DNA from: Brachypterus glaber
Taxonomy: Eukaryota; Arthropoda; Insecta; Coleoptera; Kateretidae
Length of the DNA: 64,000 nt
Direction of reading: 5' to 3'
Assembly: GCA_958510825.1 (NCBI GenBank)
Contig: OY294044.1
Location: forward strand, 44,677,851-44,741,850
A model generated the notes under the pieces. That model made no database searches and was not told the DNA's origin. It saw only the letters and a program-made list of their open reading frames with translations. How positions within the stretch are numbered: position 1 is the stretch's first letter; every line of letters starts with the position of its first letter. Below, one piece after another: positions 23,457 to 33,968 of the stretch. The position numbers and the translations under genes were made by a program.

Positions 23457-24060
23457 TTAAATAAATAAAATAGAAGTTCTAGGTCTGACAAAGATGTGTT
23501 TTTTCCTATGACGGCAGTAAATATATCAAAAAAAGGGTTTATAATTACTTATTTGTTTTCCGTTAAAAATTGGAATATCAATGTTTGGTAATTTAGTATT
23601 TGATTTTATATTTTGAGGATTATTTAATACATTTAAATTGCTTGCCAAACCTGACTGATGTTTAAAAGAATTCTCTCTGCTAAAAGTAGTACCTGTGCCA
23701 AGATTAAAATGATTAAAATCTGATATTTTACATTTAATCTTGGTTGCTTACTTATCATCAAATTCTGCCACTGGGTCACCATCAGCTTCATCGTTGGCCA
23801 GGATCTCACATTGAACAATAATGTATTCTCGTAGCAACTTTTCAGCGTATCCCTTCTTATGATGAGCTCGTTTTTTGTTTTTGGCTCTCCATTATCCAAG
23901 TTTTGAACAAAATTTTACACTCTGTTAAGAACTGCTTTGCAGTACTCCCGTCTAGCTATTAGGTTTTTAAAATCTTTCTCCATGCTTGCAAGTAGACCTT
24001 TGTATTTCCCTTGGTACAACTTCTCGGGTTCTTTTTCTGACAATGATGAATTCTTCTCTC
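23457..24060 (-). pseudogene. BEL/Pao gag N-terminal half, tandem copy 2 and beyond
   Basis: From the right on the minus strand it reads SSLSEKEPEKLYQGKYKGLL, ASMEKDFKNLIARREYCK, then after a stop KTKNELIIRRD, then KKGYAEKLLREYIIVQCEIL, ANDEADGDPVAEFDDK, and finally the LPNIDIPIFNGK start of DUF1759 at 23457-23620. The order matches BEL/Pao Gag N-terminal coiled region followed by DUF1759. A stop near 23920 and frameshifts near 23830 break it. It has the uninterrupted LINE target site at about 23620-23626. Confidence 0.75.
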
Positions 24061-24087
24061 CTCTACGTTGATTTTAAGCCTGTTTAT

Positions 24088-24285
24088 GTTTGTTTGTTTG
24101 TTTGTTTAACCTCGTACTATTCTACTTAATTAAGCATCCCCTAAGTCCAGGACTTGTGTGGGCTAGTAGTAGAGGGAACCAGCGGCTTATACTGACTTTC
24201 GAACCAGTTTCTAGGGAGTGTCCGTTTCACTTATCGCCTTCGCCAAATTTCAATTATTAATTAACTGAAAAAGGCAAATCGGGCC
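24088..24285 (-). mobile_element. 5'-truncated SINE, minus strand
   Basis: The inverse of the SINE at 40662-40954, from the tail (GTTT)n at 24088-24107 up to 'ggcaaatcgg'. The tRNA-like head is missing and is replaced by a TTC microsatellite. Shared words include 'cctcgtactattctacttaa' and 'agtccaggacttgtgtgggc'. Confidence 0.85.
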
Positions 24286-24286
24286 A

Positions 24287-24350
24287 GTTCTTCTTCTTCT
24301 TCTTCTTCTTCTTCTTCTTCTTCTTCTTCTTCTTCTTCTTCTTCTTCTTC
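24287..24350. repeat. (TTC)n microsatellite
   Basis: About twenty TTC units followed by a T-run; a pure polypyrimidine strand of over 60 bases, fused to the broken head of the SINE. Confidence 0.95.
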
Positions 24351-24352
24351 TT

Positions 24353-24506
24353 TTTTTTTTCTTTAAATTTATTTTTATCTGATCTTCACAGGTTTGCTTG
24401 ATTTTGAGTACACACCATCATGAAATCGCAAGGCTTCTTGTTAAAGAATATATCCGGATCGAATGACCAAAAAAATATATTTGCACCAATATATAAAAGG
24501 CGCAAA
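24353..24506 (-). other. Probable BEL/Pao leader between LTR and gag
   Basis: On the minus strand this segment follows the LTR-like arm and precedes gag codons. It holds 'ttggtcattcgatccgg', which has the look of a primer-binding site ('tggtcattcgatcc'), but I cannot assign the tRNA. A SINE separates it from gag. Confidence 0.4.
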
Positions 24507-25378
24507 CAAATGCCAGGTTTTTGTTAGTAACAGTTGATAGCTTCGTTTTAGTATTAAACGAGATGACTTTGGATCAGACAGTTTATTGATGAATACGGAT
24601 TTTAATTACATGATGCACCAATTAGAGGTTAAATAAAAAAATATAGACTTAAATGTTCTTAGTTTGACAATGCTTCGAAAGGCGGGAAATTTGTCCCTAA
24701 ACCTTAGCATGTTTGTTTGTTTGTTTGTTTTACTGTTTAACGTCGTTTTTCGCTGCTATGGCCTAATTGACGGGTCCAAACCTTAGCATATAACCAGGCA
24801 CTGCCTACATTTGGTGGTGGGAAACTTCCGCCACTTGTACCAACTTGACAGGTCTAATAGGTAATTCAGATATTTGAATTATTATTTTTAAAGTGTTAAT
24901 TTATAATTTTGGTGAATATTTTACCATGTTTTAATTATACTTATTTGTAGATTAGCAAATTATTTCATTAAGTATAAAAATTCTTCACTTGCATGTAATA
25001 ATTACTCCACCATTTTTATTATTCATCACTTAACTATAATAGTAAAAGTTTTCTTTAACTGTAAATCTCATAATGTATACGAAATTTACAAGAAGTACTG
25101 TTTTGTCTTTCCAAGACTTGTCAGCACAGCTCCGTTTCAGAATTGTAACTAAGTAGGTCAGATCAAAATATCTGATGCATACCCTGGTGAGTTAAAAAAA
25201 CGCCATCTAGGTAACGATTTATTGTAATTATAAAGGTTTACCAGAGGAAGAACTACCGGTGAAATGCAGACTGGATGATACATAATAGACATGCCTTCTT
25301 AATATAACCTTGAGAATAGTAATTCTTGAAAATGTGGTGTTATTCTCGCTCCGAGAATAGTATACTTATTTAAAGTCT
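24507..25378 (-). repeat. LTR-like arm (minus orientation)
   Basis: The inverse partner of 15582-16350, with matching words along its length. It holds a 67-bp insertion at 24711-24777 flanked by 12-bp repeats 'aaaccttagcat' (24699-24710 and 24778-24789). It leads into the gag on the minus strand, mirroring the plus-strand arrangement on the left. Whether the arms are LTRs of two BEL insertions or one inverted duplication is not settled. Confidence 0.6.
24711..24777 (-). mobile_element. Tiny SINE 3' end with target duplication
   Basis: 67 bases beginning with (GTTT)n on the plus strand, so a (AAAC)n tail on the minus strand, followed by 'aacgtcgtttttcgctgcta'. Both sides carry 'aaaccttagcat'. 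The left arm at about 16165 has the uninterrupted site, which confirms insertion. The body is unlike the 40.7-kb SINE, so this is a different, extremely 5'-truncated family. Confidence 0.7.
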
Positions 25379-25400
25379 GTTGTCTGTCTATTGTTATACC

Positions 25401-25505
25401 ATAAAGAACTTTCACTTTCGGGTTTAGACCGTGTTAATGGATTTTCACTTTCGGAAAGTGAAAATCCATTAACACGGTCTAAACCCGAAAGTGAAAGTTC
25501 TTTAT
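25401..25505. repeat. Perfect palindrome, 52-bp arms with 1-nt spacer
   Basis: Reading from 'ataaagaactttcactttcg' to the centre at 25453, every base of the left arm is matched by its complement in the right arm ending 'gaaagttctttat'. It lies between the inner and outer right arms of the larger inverted repeat and has no counterpart in the left arm. Confidence 0.92.
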
Positions 25506-25549
25506 ATCTTAATGGCCGTGAAAGCTTAAAATCTAATATTGTTATACCC

Positions 25550-25795
25550 ATGGAAAGAATATTTACTTAGACCAAGTGTAAAATTTTAAGTATATGATTA
25601 TTCTTGAATATAGATTTCATTTTTTTCAGCGTAGTATTCTCTCCACATAAATATGTGTTATTAAAGTCATAGTGCATATAATTTTATATAAAGGTAAATA
25701 ACTTCTAATCAAGAACTTTTATAAATTGCTTATTTTAAAAGCATTACAATGTTTTAATTTATTATTAGTTTTGATAAGAAAGCATTAACCCTCAA
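25550..25795. repeat. Outer right arm of the large inverted repeat
   Basis: The inverse partner of 14008-14500 without the SINE. Its outer limit is the 'aagcattaaccctcaatca' end near 25795. Confidence 0.75.
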
Positions 25796-25799
25796 TCAA

Positions 25800-26649
25800 T
25801 AGAAGCCGTTTGACTTTTTTTTTTAAATCTACACAAAAATAAATGTTTGAACCATCCCAATGGTGCGAATTTTTTTTTTTTAATTTTTCGTTATTTTATT
25901 CGTATCAGCGGCATCAAAAATAGTTGTATGCAAAAATTCAGAATTTAGTCCATCTTTTTATTCCTGGCCCACGTGCGGTTGATCAAAACCCTTAGGGTTA
26001 CGTGATGGACAAAAACGGAAGTTGCATTCGAAATCAACATACCTAAATTGACCAAAAGCAGCTGTCATCCAAATCAACCTTCAACTTTGAAAATTTGTTG
26101 GCCTGTGTAATTATTAATATGACTATTACAATTATTGTAATTGTCCTATTAAGTATGAATTTTTAGATTCAAATTTTCAAGTTAGGTATTCAAAATAATT
26201 TAAAAGTCGCTTTTTTGCTCCCACTACACATGATTTTTATTGCCTTGTTAATTTATTTCTTTATTATTTATATTTGTAAAAATATAGTCAATAAAAATAA
26301 AATTATTTTGAAAATATGCAATTTAACAGAGTGGCTAAATAAATATTTAAAACTGCATTGATTTGTTACCTATATCACGAATTGCTTAAAATTTTGATGG
26401 CTTTTAAATGGCACCACTATAAAATTACAGAGTGTCTGAAAAATTTTGTAATAACATTTTATTACAAAAAACTTAAGGGTGTCTACATTCAACAGCAATA
26501 CCTGTTTTTGATATAATTTTTTTATAGCTTCAAATATTGCCAAAAAGTCGTATAACAATAATAAAGCATAAACTGCATTTTTTTAAAAAAATGAGCTATT
26601 AGCATTTTTTCTGTCGGTATTATCAATTTTATCTGGTTTAAAAATATTA
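25800..26649. other. Non-coding stretch
   Basis: No gene. 25850-26115 is the partner of the dispersed repeat at 955-1190. The rest is AT-rich unique-looking DNA up to the Ty3/gypsy LTR. Confidence 0.5.
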
Positions 26650-28702
26650 TGTAATATAACGCAAAAGCGGCTTAGCGTGCCAAACGTATACCACAGGGTG
26701 ATATTTTGATAATTAAAGCCAAGTTATGTAAATATTATTCTGATGGTAAAATAATATTCACAGAACTGTTGGAAAGTTGGTTACACTTGCACAACTAGCT
26801 CAGCAGAGAGATTCTTACTTTTGGGGTTGTCATATGTGGGATTTTTTATATATAATTAATTTTTGGACTTAAAACTATATTTATCAAAATAAGTAAAGTT
26901 TAGGAAAAATGTTTATATCATATGAAAGTTTGGGTTATATTAAAACAAATTAAATTAGATTGACATATGAGTTTATATTAAATAAATTGAATATTTTCGT
27001 AAAAATTACAAAAATTGACAGTTAAATGTTTCTTTAAAAATGTTCATGAGTAATGATTATGCAAAATTTAAAATGTGACAAAATATGGGTATTTTATGAA
27101 AAATGGCAAATCTTCATAAAACACAGATACTTAAATTAATAATAATAAAAATGTTTACGACCTGAATTATAATCCTTGGATCCAATTCTGAGATTTTCCG
27201 ATGATAAACCATGAACCGACGGAGCAAAATTTGTCAACCAGTGTACGCTTAAATATGACAAAATTCCATAAATATTCTCCAATTCTGGTTTCCAGCTTCA
27301 AAACATGCAATATTACGTATTCATCTGCTTTTGTTGGCAAAGGATGATTACAATATATACGGATTTCCAAAAAAGATTATGATTTCCTTGTCTCGATAAA
27401 CTAGATGATTTCTCGCTAAATTTGATGTATATTTCTTGAAAATATATTTAATACTCATCAAAGGATGTATTAAAAATAGTTATTTCCATTAATAAACGTT
27501 GGATGAATGATATTTGTTTGTAAAAATTAACGAAAAGTATTTCCTTTTTTACGACGCCATTTTGAAATACATGTGGTTGCGGTGAAATTTCAAAAAGTAG
27601 TACATTAAAAATGCTGATACTAAGAATACTAAAAAGTATAAAACTAATAAAAACCGAATAAACTGAATAAAACTGAATAAAACTTTAAAAACCGGCCTGA
27701 AAAAGAATAAAACATTCATTTACTATATTTTCAATTAAAACAATTAAAATTCAATTACCTTAAGGTTGTATATCGGCCATCAGTAATTTAACCCCAAACA
27801 CACGTGCGTTGAGATATGTTTAAAATTTGACTGAGAGAAAACGCAGTACGAATTTTAGCTTGTAGCGCACGCATGACGTCACTCCTTTAAAGAGAGGGCG
27901 CTTAAAAATATAAATCTCAAATTCCAACAATTATACTTTATTTTGTTATTATAATTGAACCAATATGTTATTAATTATAAAACAAACATGTACAATTAAT
28001 AAAATACAATTAATAATTGGTTTCTTAATTAATTTCAGTTATTAACAAAATAGCGAGCCCTGTAAATATCGGTAAATGTAGTAAACTAGTAGAACTTCGA
28101 TTTTAGTTTAATAGAAAATACCTAGATGGCAGTTATTTCTATTTTCATAAAATACAATTAATTAATTACCAAAAGTATCTAATAATTATAAATTAACGAA
28201 AATACTCGACAAACTGTAAGAATTTCATAATAATTGTAATCACAACTTTAATTAAACAAAAATATTTCATACGATACAAAAGATTTCCTGAATTACCGAC
28301 ATTAGGATTTTGACAATCAACCAAAACATTGAATATTTTATTGAATGAAATTTTAAAGTATTTTTACATGAAAATGATGTGTTCCATCAAAGAAAACAAC
28401 GTACTAGTCCAATAAAATGAGTTCAAAAGGAATTACTTAAAATGTATACAAAATTGTGCAAATTTTTGAGGTTATAAAAAAACAAAACATTTCTGAAAAA
28501 TGTTAATTTTACTAAGGAAAAGTGATTCAAACATTATAATAAGGTAAGCTTTTATTAATAAACGGATAATTAACTGTTCTTTCATATTAATAAGCCATGT
28601 CAACAAATAAATTCAACATAAATCATATTTAACATATGTCGGATAGACTAAGTTATACGACAAATTAAAAAAACAAAGTAACAGTCCCACAGCACTGTTA
28701 CA
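26650..28702 (-). repeat. 3' LTR of the Ty3/gypsy element
   Basis: About 2053 bp, unusually long. On the plus strand it begins TGTAATATAACGC and ends GCACTGTTACA, so the ends are TGTAA...TTACA inverted repeats. It matches 36990-39027 along its length with small indels (for example 'aaagagagggcgc' versus 'aaagagggcgc'). The region immediately inside it lacks a classic purine-rich tract on the sense strand. Confidence 0.93.
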
Positions 28703-28848
28703 CGTCAGTTGAACGTGAAAAAAAAAACAATAAAAAAAATGACTGAAACCCATATAGATCATAGTAATCTAAAAATATTTTTTTTTCTTTTGTTTTACAT
28801 TCTCTTAGATCAAATTATCTAAAAGAATATAAGATTCTTTTCATTCTT

Positions 28849-31800
28849 TTAAGTTATGCCAGGATTATAATATGGCTTTAACGATTTTACGTGCCAATTA
28901 CCCAAATTCTTATTATTCTCATCCACCAAATTATATACTAACGGTGACAATTTTTTCTTAACCACACATTTAATAAATTTAGGGGCTAATTTAGCATTAA
29001 ATCCTTTACTACTATCGGACAAAATTTTATTTTCTTTATAGACTATGTCTCCTTCATTAAAAGATAAAGGTCTTCTACGTAAATTATAATGAATTTTATA
29101 TTTATCATAAGCAGAATTTAATTTTAATTTAACTTTCTTATACAAATCAGATAATTTCTCAAGTTCCTTAGCATAATAAGTAGGTTCAGAAGTTAATAAT
29201 TGATCATCAGTTATAGTACCATAAAAATCACCACTTATTGGAACAACTCTACCAAAGGTAAGAAAATTAGGGGTGTATCCTGAAGATTCATGCTGAGCAG
29301 ATCTAATAGCATACGCAATTTTATGTATATTTTCATCCCAATTATTTTGACTACCTTTTAATAAGGACCTAATAGCTGTTACAATAGTTCTGTTAGTTCG
29401 TTCACAAAAATTAGTACTTGGAGAGTACAAACTGGAATACCAAATCTTGACATTGTATTTTGACATAAAATCTTTAAATAACTTGCTAACAAAATAAGAA
29501 GCATTGTCAGTAATTAAAATTTGAGGAGCACCAAAAATAAGAAATATATTATTTTCTAAATATTTTATAATACCCTGAGAAGTTACGTTTCGCATGGTAT
29601 GTACAAAAACTGACTTTGTGAACCAATCACAAACAACTAAAACATATTTCATACCTGATTTAGAAGTCGGATAGTTACCTAAAATATCAATTGAAATCAT
29701 TTGAAAAGGATAATCTATGTTTTTACATTTTCCCATTAGACCTGGTGTCTTTTTCGGTGAGGATTTACAAGTGTTACATATTTCACAACTTGCAACATAA
29801 TTTTTAATAAAACGACGCATTTTTGGAAAGTAATAACGTTCGGTAACTTTACAAAAAGTTTTGAAAAATCCTAAATGTCCTGCATAAGGTGAATCATGAC
29901 ATTGTTTTAAAATTTCTGTTCTATTTTCTATAGGTACTACAATTTTCCAATTTGACAAGTTTGTATTGATATCTAATTTATTTTCTACAAATTTTAATAA
30001 AACATCACCTTCTACTTTAAAAAGAGGGTAATTTTCTGGATTTGAATTTACATTTGATAACATTTTTGAATACCACGAATTTTGAACATTTAAAGATAAT
30101 ATTTCTGAGTTACTTAATGGATTTCTACTAAGAAAATCAGCTAAATTATTCAATTTACCAGGGATGTGGTGTATTTCATAATCGTAAGATGAAAGTTTAA
30201 TTGACCATCGTGCTAAACGACCGCGTAAATCTTTTAAATTTGACAACCATTTCAATGAAGCATGATCAGTATAAATGTGTATTTTAGTTCCTTCACAGTA
30301 TCCTCTGAATTTTTCTAACGAAAATAAAATTGAAAGTAATTCACGCTCAGTTACAGTATAATTAGCTTCGCAACTAGTTAAAGTTCTACTGGCATAAGCA
30401 ATAGGATGCATTTTATTATCAAATTGTTGACATAATGCTCCGCTAATTCCGAGATTACTAGCATCGGAAAAAATACAAAAAGATTTTGTGAAATCCGGGG
30501 AAGCTAAAATAGGGGCACTAATTAAATTTTGCTTTAATTGTTCAAAACACTTTTCGGCTTCTATAGTCCAAAGTATTTTTTGATTTTTTGTTTTACCTTT
30601 TGTAAGAGAAGTAATAGGCGCAGAATAATCGGAAAAGTTACTAATAAAACGTCGATACCATGAGAGCATTGCAACAAAACTCCGTATACCTGTGACAGTT
30701 TCGGGTTTTTTAATATTTAAAATAGCTTGAACTTTAGAATCATCTACACGCAAACCCTTTGAATCTACGATATATCCCAAATAAGCTAGACTTGATCTAC
30801 AAAATTTACTTTTAGGAAAATTAATGGTTAATCCAGCCTTTTTTAACCTTTCGAAAACTTCTTTTAAAACTTTAACATGAAGTTCAAAAGTTGGGGTAGC
30901 AATAATTATATCATCAATATAACAAAATACGTATGGCTTTAAAGATTCATCGAAAATTTTATCCATTAATCTTTGTTGAACTTTCGGACTAATTTTTAAA
31001 CCTTGAGGCATTACTAAAAATTCGAATAAACCACGATTAGGTACAGTAAAAGCACTTTTCTCACGAGAATCTGGATCTAAATTAATTTGGAAAAAAGCTG
31101 AACGCAAATCTAATGAAGATAAAAAACAAGCATCTCTTAATTGATTTAATATTTGATCAATATATGGAAGTGGATAAGCATCATCTTTTATAAGTTTATT
31201 TAAACGTCTAAAATCTACAACTGTTCTAAATTCACCGTTTTTCTTTTTTACTAATAACATATTTGAATTCCAAGCGGATGAACTAGGTTGTATAACTTTT
31301 AATTTTAATAATTTGTCTACTTCCTGATTCATGTGAACCTGCATAGCCGGAGACAATGGATAATTACGTTCTTTAAAAGGTGGTGCATCTCCAGTATCTA
31401 TTTTGACAGATATGAGATCGGTTTTACCTAATTGTTCTGTATCTAAAGTTTTATAAAGATCAATGATTGAATTTATTTCTGATTTTTGACTAACATTTAA
31501 AGAATCATATTCTGAAATAACGTTAATTGAATTTAAATTTGTTTCTTTGTGAAGCATACTATAAGAATTGGTTTTAAAATCACATTTAAGACCTATTATT
31601 TTACAAAAATCCATACCAAGATAAATTGAATGATTAACAGAAGGAACGACTATTGCCTTTACATTTTTTATAGAATCTCCAATATTTATGGGTAAATTTA
31701 AATATCCTAGAACTTTTTGATTACTACCATCAGCAGTTGTAACACTTAAATGAGTATCTAAAGGTTGTATTAAATTATACAAAAAAGGAAGTTTTTCTAA

Positions 31801-32151
31801 ACAAGAGCCACCTACGATTGTAGCATTTGCACCTGTATCTAAAAGAGAATTTATTGTATGTCCATAAACTTCAATAGGAATAAATGATCTGTTATCATGA
31901 AGTTCTTTAACAAATTGAGCTGATAAAACTTTACTATTTTTACTAAAATTATTTTGATTGGTATCAGAAGTTAAACTAACATTATTATTATTTTTGAAAT
32001 TTAAATTACTATTATTATTTTGAATAATATTTGAACTAGAAGTATTTAACAGAAAATCTTTAACTAACTTTAGCCAACGTTTAAACTCTAATTTTTCGGC
32101 TTTTTTGAAAACAGAAGCACTACTGCCGATTATAGAACTCCCTCTGACTCG
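28849..32151 (-). CDS. pol: Pol polyprotein: protease, reverse transcriptase, RNase H, integrase
   Basis: Intact frame of about 1100 residues, entered by -1 frameshifting from gag at 32157-32151; there is no ATG near its start. A Lys/Arg-rich and Asn-rich spacer precedes the aspartic protease (LLDTGANATIVGG, DTG near residue 105). Reverse transcriptase follows (VVDFRRLNK, SSLDLRSAFFQI, FLVMPQGLK, FCYIDDIII, YIDD near 411). RNase H has FSDAS (563), TERELL (602), YTDHAS (629) and NLADFLSR (672). Integrase has the zinc HHCC (H752, H759, C789, C792) and the catalytic D822, D882, E917 (last two 34 residues apart). The C-terminus resembles the GPY/F module (KLSPLVYNLVDE); no chromodomain. All key residues are present. 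It would make cDNA and insert it. It could only be translated as a Gag-Pol fusion, and here gag is broken. Confidence 0.95.
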   Translation of the reverse strand, partial: RVRGSSIIGSSASVFKKAEKLEFKRWLKLVKDFLLNTSSSNIIQNNNSNLNFKNNNNVSLTSDTNQNNFSKNSKVLSAQFVKELHDNRSFIPIEVYGHTINSLLDTGANATIVGGSCLEKLPFLYNLIQPLDTHLSVTTADGSNQKVLGYLNLPINIGDSIKNVKAIVVPSVNHSIYLGMDFCKIIGLKCDFKTNSYSMLHKETNLNSINVISEYDSLNVSQKSEINSIIDLYKTLDTEQLGKTDLISVKIDTGDAPPFKERNYPLSPAMQVHMNQEVDKLLKLKVIQPSSSAWNSNMLLVKKKNGEFRTVVDFRRLNKLIKDDAYPLPYIDQILNQLRDACFLSSLDLRSAFFQINLDPDSREKSAFTVPNRGLFEFLVMPQGLKISPKVQQRLMDKIFDESLKPYVFCYIDDIIIATPTFELHVKVLKEVFERLKKAGLTINFPKSKFCRSSLAYLGYIVDSKGLRVDDSKVQAILNIKKPETVTGIRSFVAMLSWYRRFISNFSDYSAPITSLTKGKTKNQKILWTIEAEKCFEQLKQNLISAPILASPDFTKSFCIFSDASNLGISGALCQQFDNKMHPIAYASRTLTSCEANYTVTERELLSILFSLEKFRGYCEGTKIHIYTDHASLKWLSNLKDLRGRLARWSIKLSSYDYEIHHIPGKLNNLADFLSRNPLSNSEILSLNVQNSWYSKMLSNVNSNPENYPLFKVEGDVLLKFVENKLDINTNLSNWKIVVPIENRTEILKQCHDSPYAGHLGFFKTFCKVTERYYFPKMRRFIKNYVASCEICNTCKSSPKKTPGLMGKCKNIDYPFQMISIDILGNYPTSKSGMKYVLVVCDWFTKSVFVHTMRNVTSQGIIKYLENNIFLIFGAPQILITDNASYFVSKLFKDFMSKYNVKIWYSSLYSPSTNFCERTNRTIVTAIRSLLKGSQNNWDENIHKIAYAIRSAQHESSGYTPNFLTFGRVVPISGDFYGTITDDQLLTSEPTYYAKELEKLSDLYKKVKLKLNSAYDKYKIHYNLRRRPLSFNEGDIVYKENKILSDSSKGFNAKLAPKFIKCVVKKKLSPLVYNLVDENNKNLGNWHVKSLKPYYNPGIT

Positions 32152-33968
32152 TTTTTTGACCTCAAGGCTTTATGATTGTTAGGGCAATTATCACTGATTA
32201 CATTTTGGTAACCGCACTTGAAACAAAAACGCTTCCTAGGTTTTCTACATTCTTGAAATCTATGTCCTAACATTTGACAGTTCCAACAGACACCACGACT
32301 TTGCAGTTCTTCTATAGAAATAGCTTCTAAATTAAGTTCTGATTGATCCAAAGCTTTATCAATATTTTCTGGAGAATTATCTTCAAAAGTTAATAAATCA
32401 TTATTTTCATTATTTGTATTTATATTTAATTCATGAATTTTATTTTTTGTAAATGATTTTTTATAAGATAAATCTGGATTTATGGCTGTACTATTAAATA
32501 CTGGATTTTGAAATTTACGTGAAATTTGTCTAGCATCTTCTAAACGCTTTGCATAAACTTTTAATTGATCTAAATTTTGAATATCAAACATTGCTAATTG
32601 TACTTGGTAAAATGGTTGAAAATTCCGCATTATAATATGTAACTTTTGAGAAATAGAGGGGGGATTAATTAAACGGGCAAAATAATTTTCCATACAGGAA
32701 ATATAGACAATAATTTTTTCATCAGAACCCTGAGTTCGACTTCTTATTTCTTCCCATAACATAAGTTCATAATCTACTGGTAAAAAATCTGTTTTCAATC
32801 TTTGAACTAACTCATCCCAGTTTGATACTTGATTTCTGATTGCTCTATAATATATTAACCCTTGATCTTTAAATAATTCTATGGCACTTCTAAATAAAAT
32901 ATCTTTACTAACGTTTCTACTAAAACAAAGTTCTTCGATCCTTTCTAGAAATAAATTTAAATTACTAGATTGGCCATCAAAATAAACATTCCATTTAGAA
33001 ATTTGAAAATTATTATATGGTAAAGAACTGGAGGAATATAAATTAGTACTTAGACTATTCGGAACAAGACTAGATTGGATAGGAACACTAGGCATTTGTC
33101 TATTCGAAAATTGACTATTACTAGAAAAAGGTTGATTACTAAAATTCTGATTAAAATTTTGATTATTTAAATTCTGATTATTAAAATTCTGATTATTTAA
33201 CTGATGTGTTGGTTGATTAGAAATTATTGGTATATAATTCTGTGAATTGTGATTATTTGAACTAAAAACATTGTGATTATTTACTGTATTCGGATTTACT
33301 TGTATATTAGTACTATGATGCGCATTTATTTGATTATTGTGATCAGTATGATTTACATGACTACTTAAATGTTGATCTATTTGCGAAACAACTGGACTAT
33401 TAACAAAATTTGGACTATTTGGTTGACTAATAAATTGAATTGAAGGTTGATTTTGGTTACTTAAAGTTGGAGAATTATTTACTAAAGGTGAATTATTTGC
33501 AGTTCGATTAACCTCTTGAGTATTTTGATTTACTAAAGGTTCTTGAATTGAAATTTGATTTGAATCGTTAAGAATTTGTAATGTTCGAGTTAAAATAGTT
33601 ACGTCATGATTATGCGTTGCTGTGCTATCTGGGTTTTCAAAGAATTCTACTAAATCTCGAAAAACTTGACCCGTAGTTTTTTTAATAAAATCGGAAATAA
33701 TTGACTTTAAGATTTCTATAGCCTCATTCTTTTTAAGAATGTGATCAGGAGTGTGAACAACTAATCTTTTTACTCTAAAAGTTAAATGTATGAGTTTAGT
33801 TTCTACTTTCTTAAAATTTAAACGTGTATCTCTATAAGTTTCTATATATTCTTTCAATAAGTTTAATTTTTCGAAAATTACATCAAATTCAGGATCGATC
33901 AATAAAGTGGAAGGCATACCTACAATCCGATTCTCAGATTTTTCAGCATCTAGATAGACTCGTAGCAT
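32130..33968 (-). pseudogene. gag: Gag of the Ty3/gypsy element, main part (5' end cut off)
   Basis: About 610 residues. The N-terminal region is helical; residues about 140-320 are very rich in Asn, Gln, Ser and Pro (repeats such as NNQNFNNQNLNNQ). A capsid-like Gag domain follows (KWNVYFDGQSSNLNLFLERI, NWDELVQRLKTDFLP, YISCMENYFARL). At the C-terminus is a CCHC knuckle, CWNCQMLGHRFQEC, and a second one, CFKCGYQNVISDNC, in which the expected His is Val. The apparent Met at 33968 is created by the edge of a LINE insertion. The true start lies at 35334, beyond the LINE. Gag would form the particle and bind RNA. The C-terminus overlaps pol in the -1 frame. The copy is non-functional only because of the LINE. 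Confidence 0.88.
32151..32157 (-). promoter_or_regulatory. -1 ribosomal frameshift heptamer A AAA AAC
   Basis: On the minus strand the gag codons run TCA AAA AAC GAG. The heptamer AAAAAAC is in the X XXY YYZ register, as in known retroviral gag-pro sites. Slipping back one base gives AAA AAA CGA, which opens exactly into the pol frame. Gag would stop 21 bases later at 32130-32132. Downstream pairing (stem or pseudoknot) was not folded. Confidence 0.85.

Larger units (their letters stand above)
16796..23873. repeat. Tandem duplication of about 1.68 kb (one copy expanded by a LINE)
   Basis: Unit 1 is 16796-22195 (5400 bp, of which about 3725 is the LINE) and unit 2 is 22196-23873. Both hold the same gag segments and one TTAA MITE in the same place. 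The junction is at the short word 'cgtttc' (22195-22200), which suggests microhomology. The MITE is in both units, whereas the LINE is in unit 1 only. Confidence 0.88.

Noticed and set aside
27167..27370. 67-codon frame on the minus strand, repeated at 37502-37705
   Set aside because: Both copies are simply the same part of the two LTRs; no motif and no start context, so it is LTR sequence by chance open.
28703..28848. An env gene between pol and the 3' LTR
   Set aside because: Only about 146 bases are available and no frame is present.
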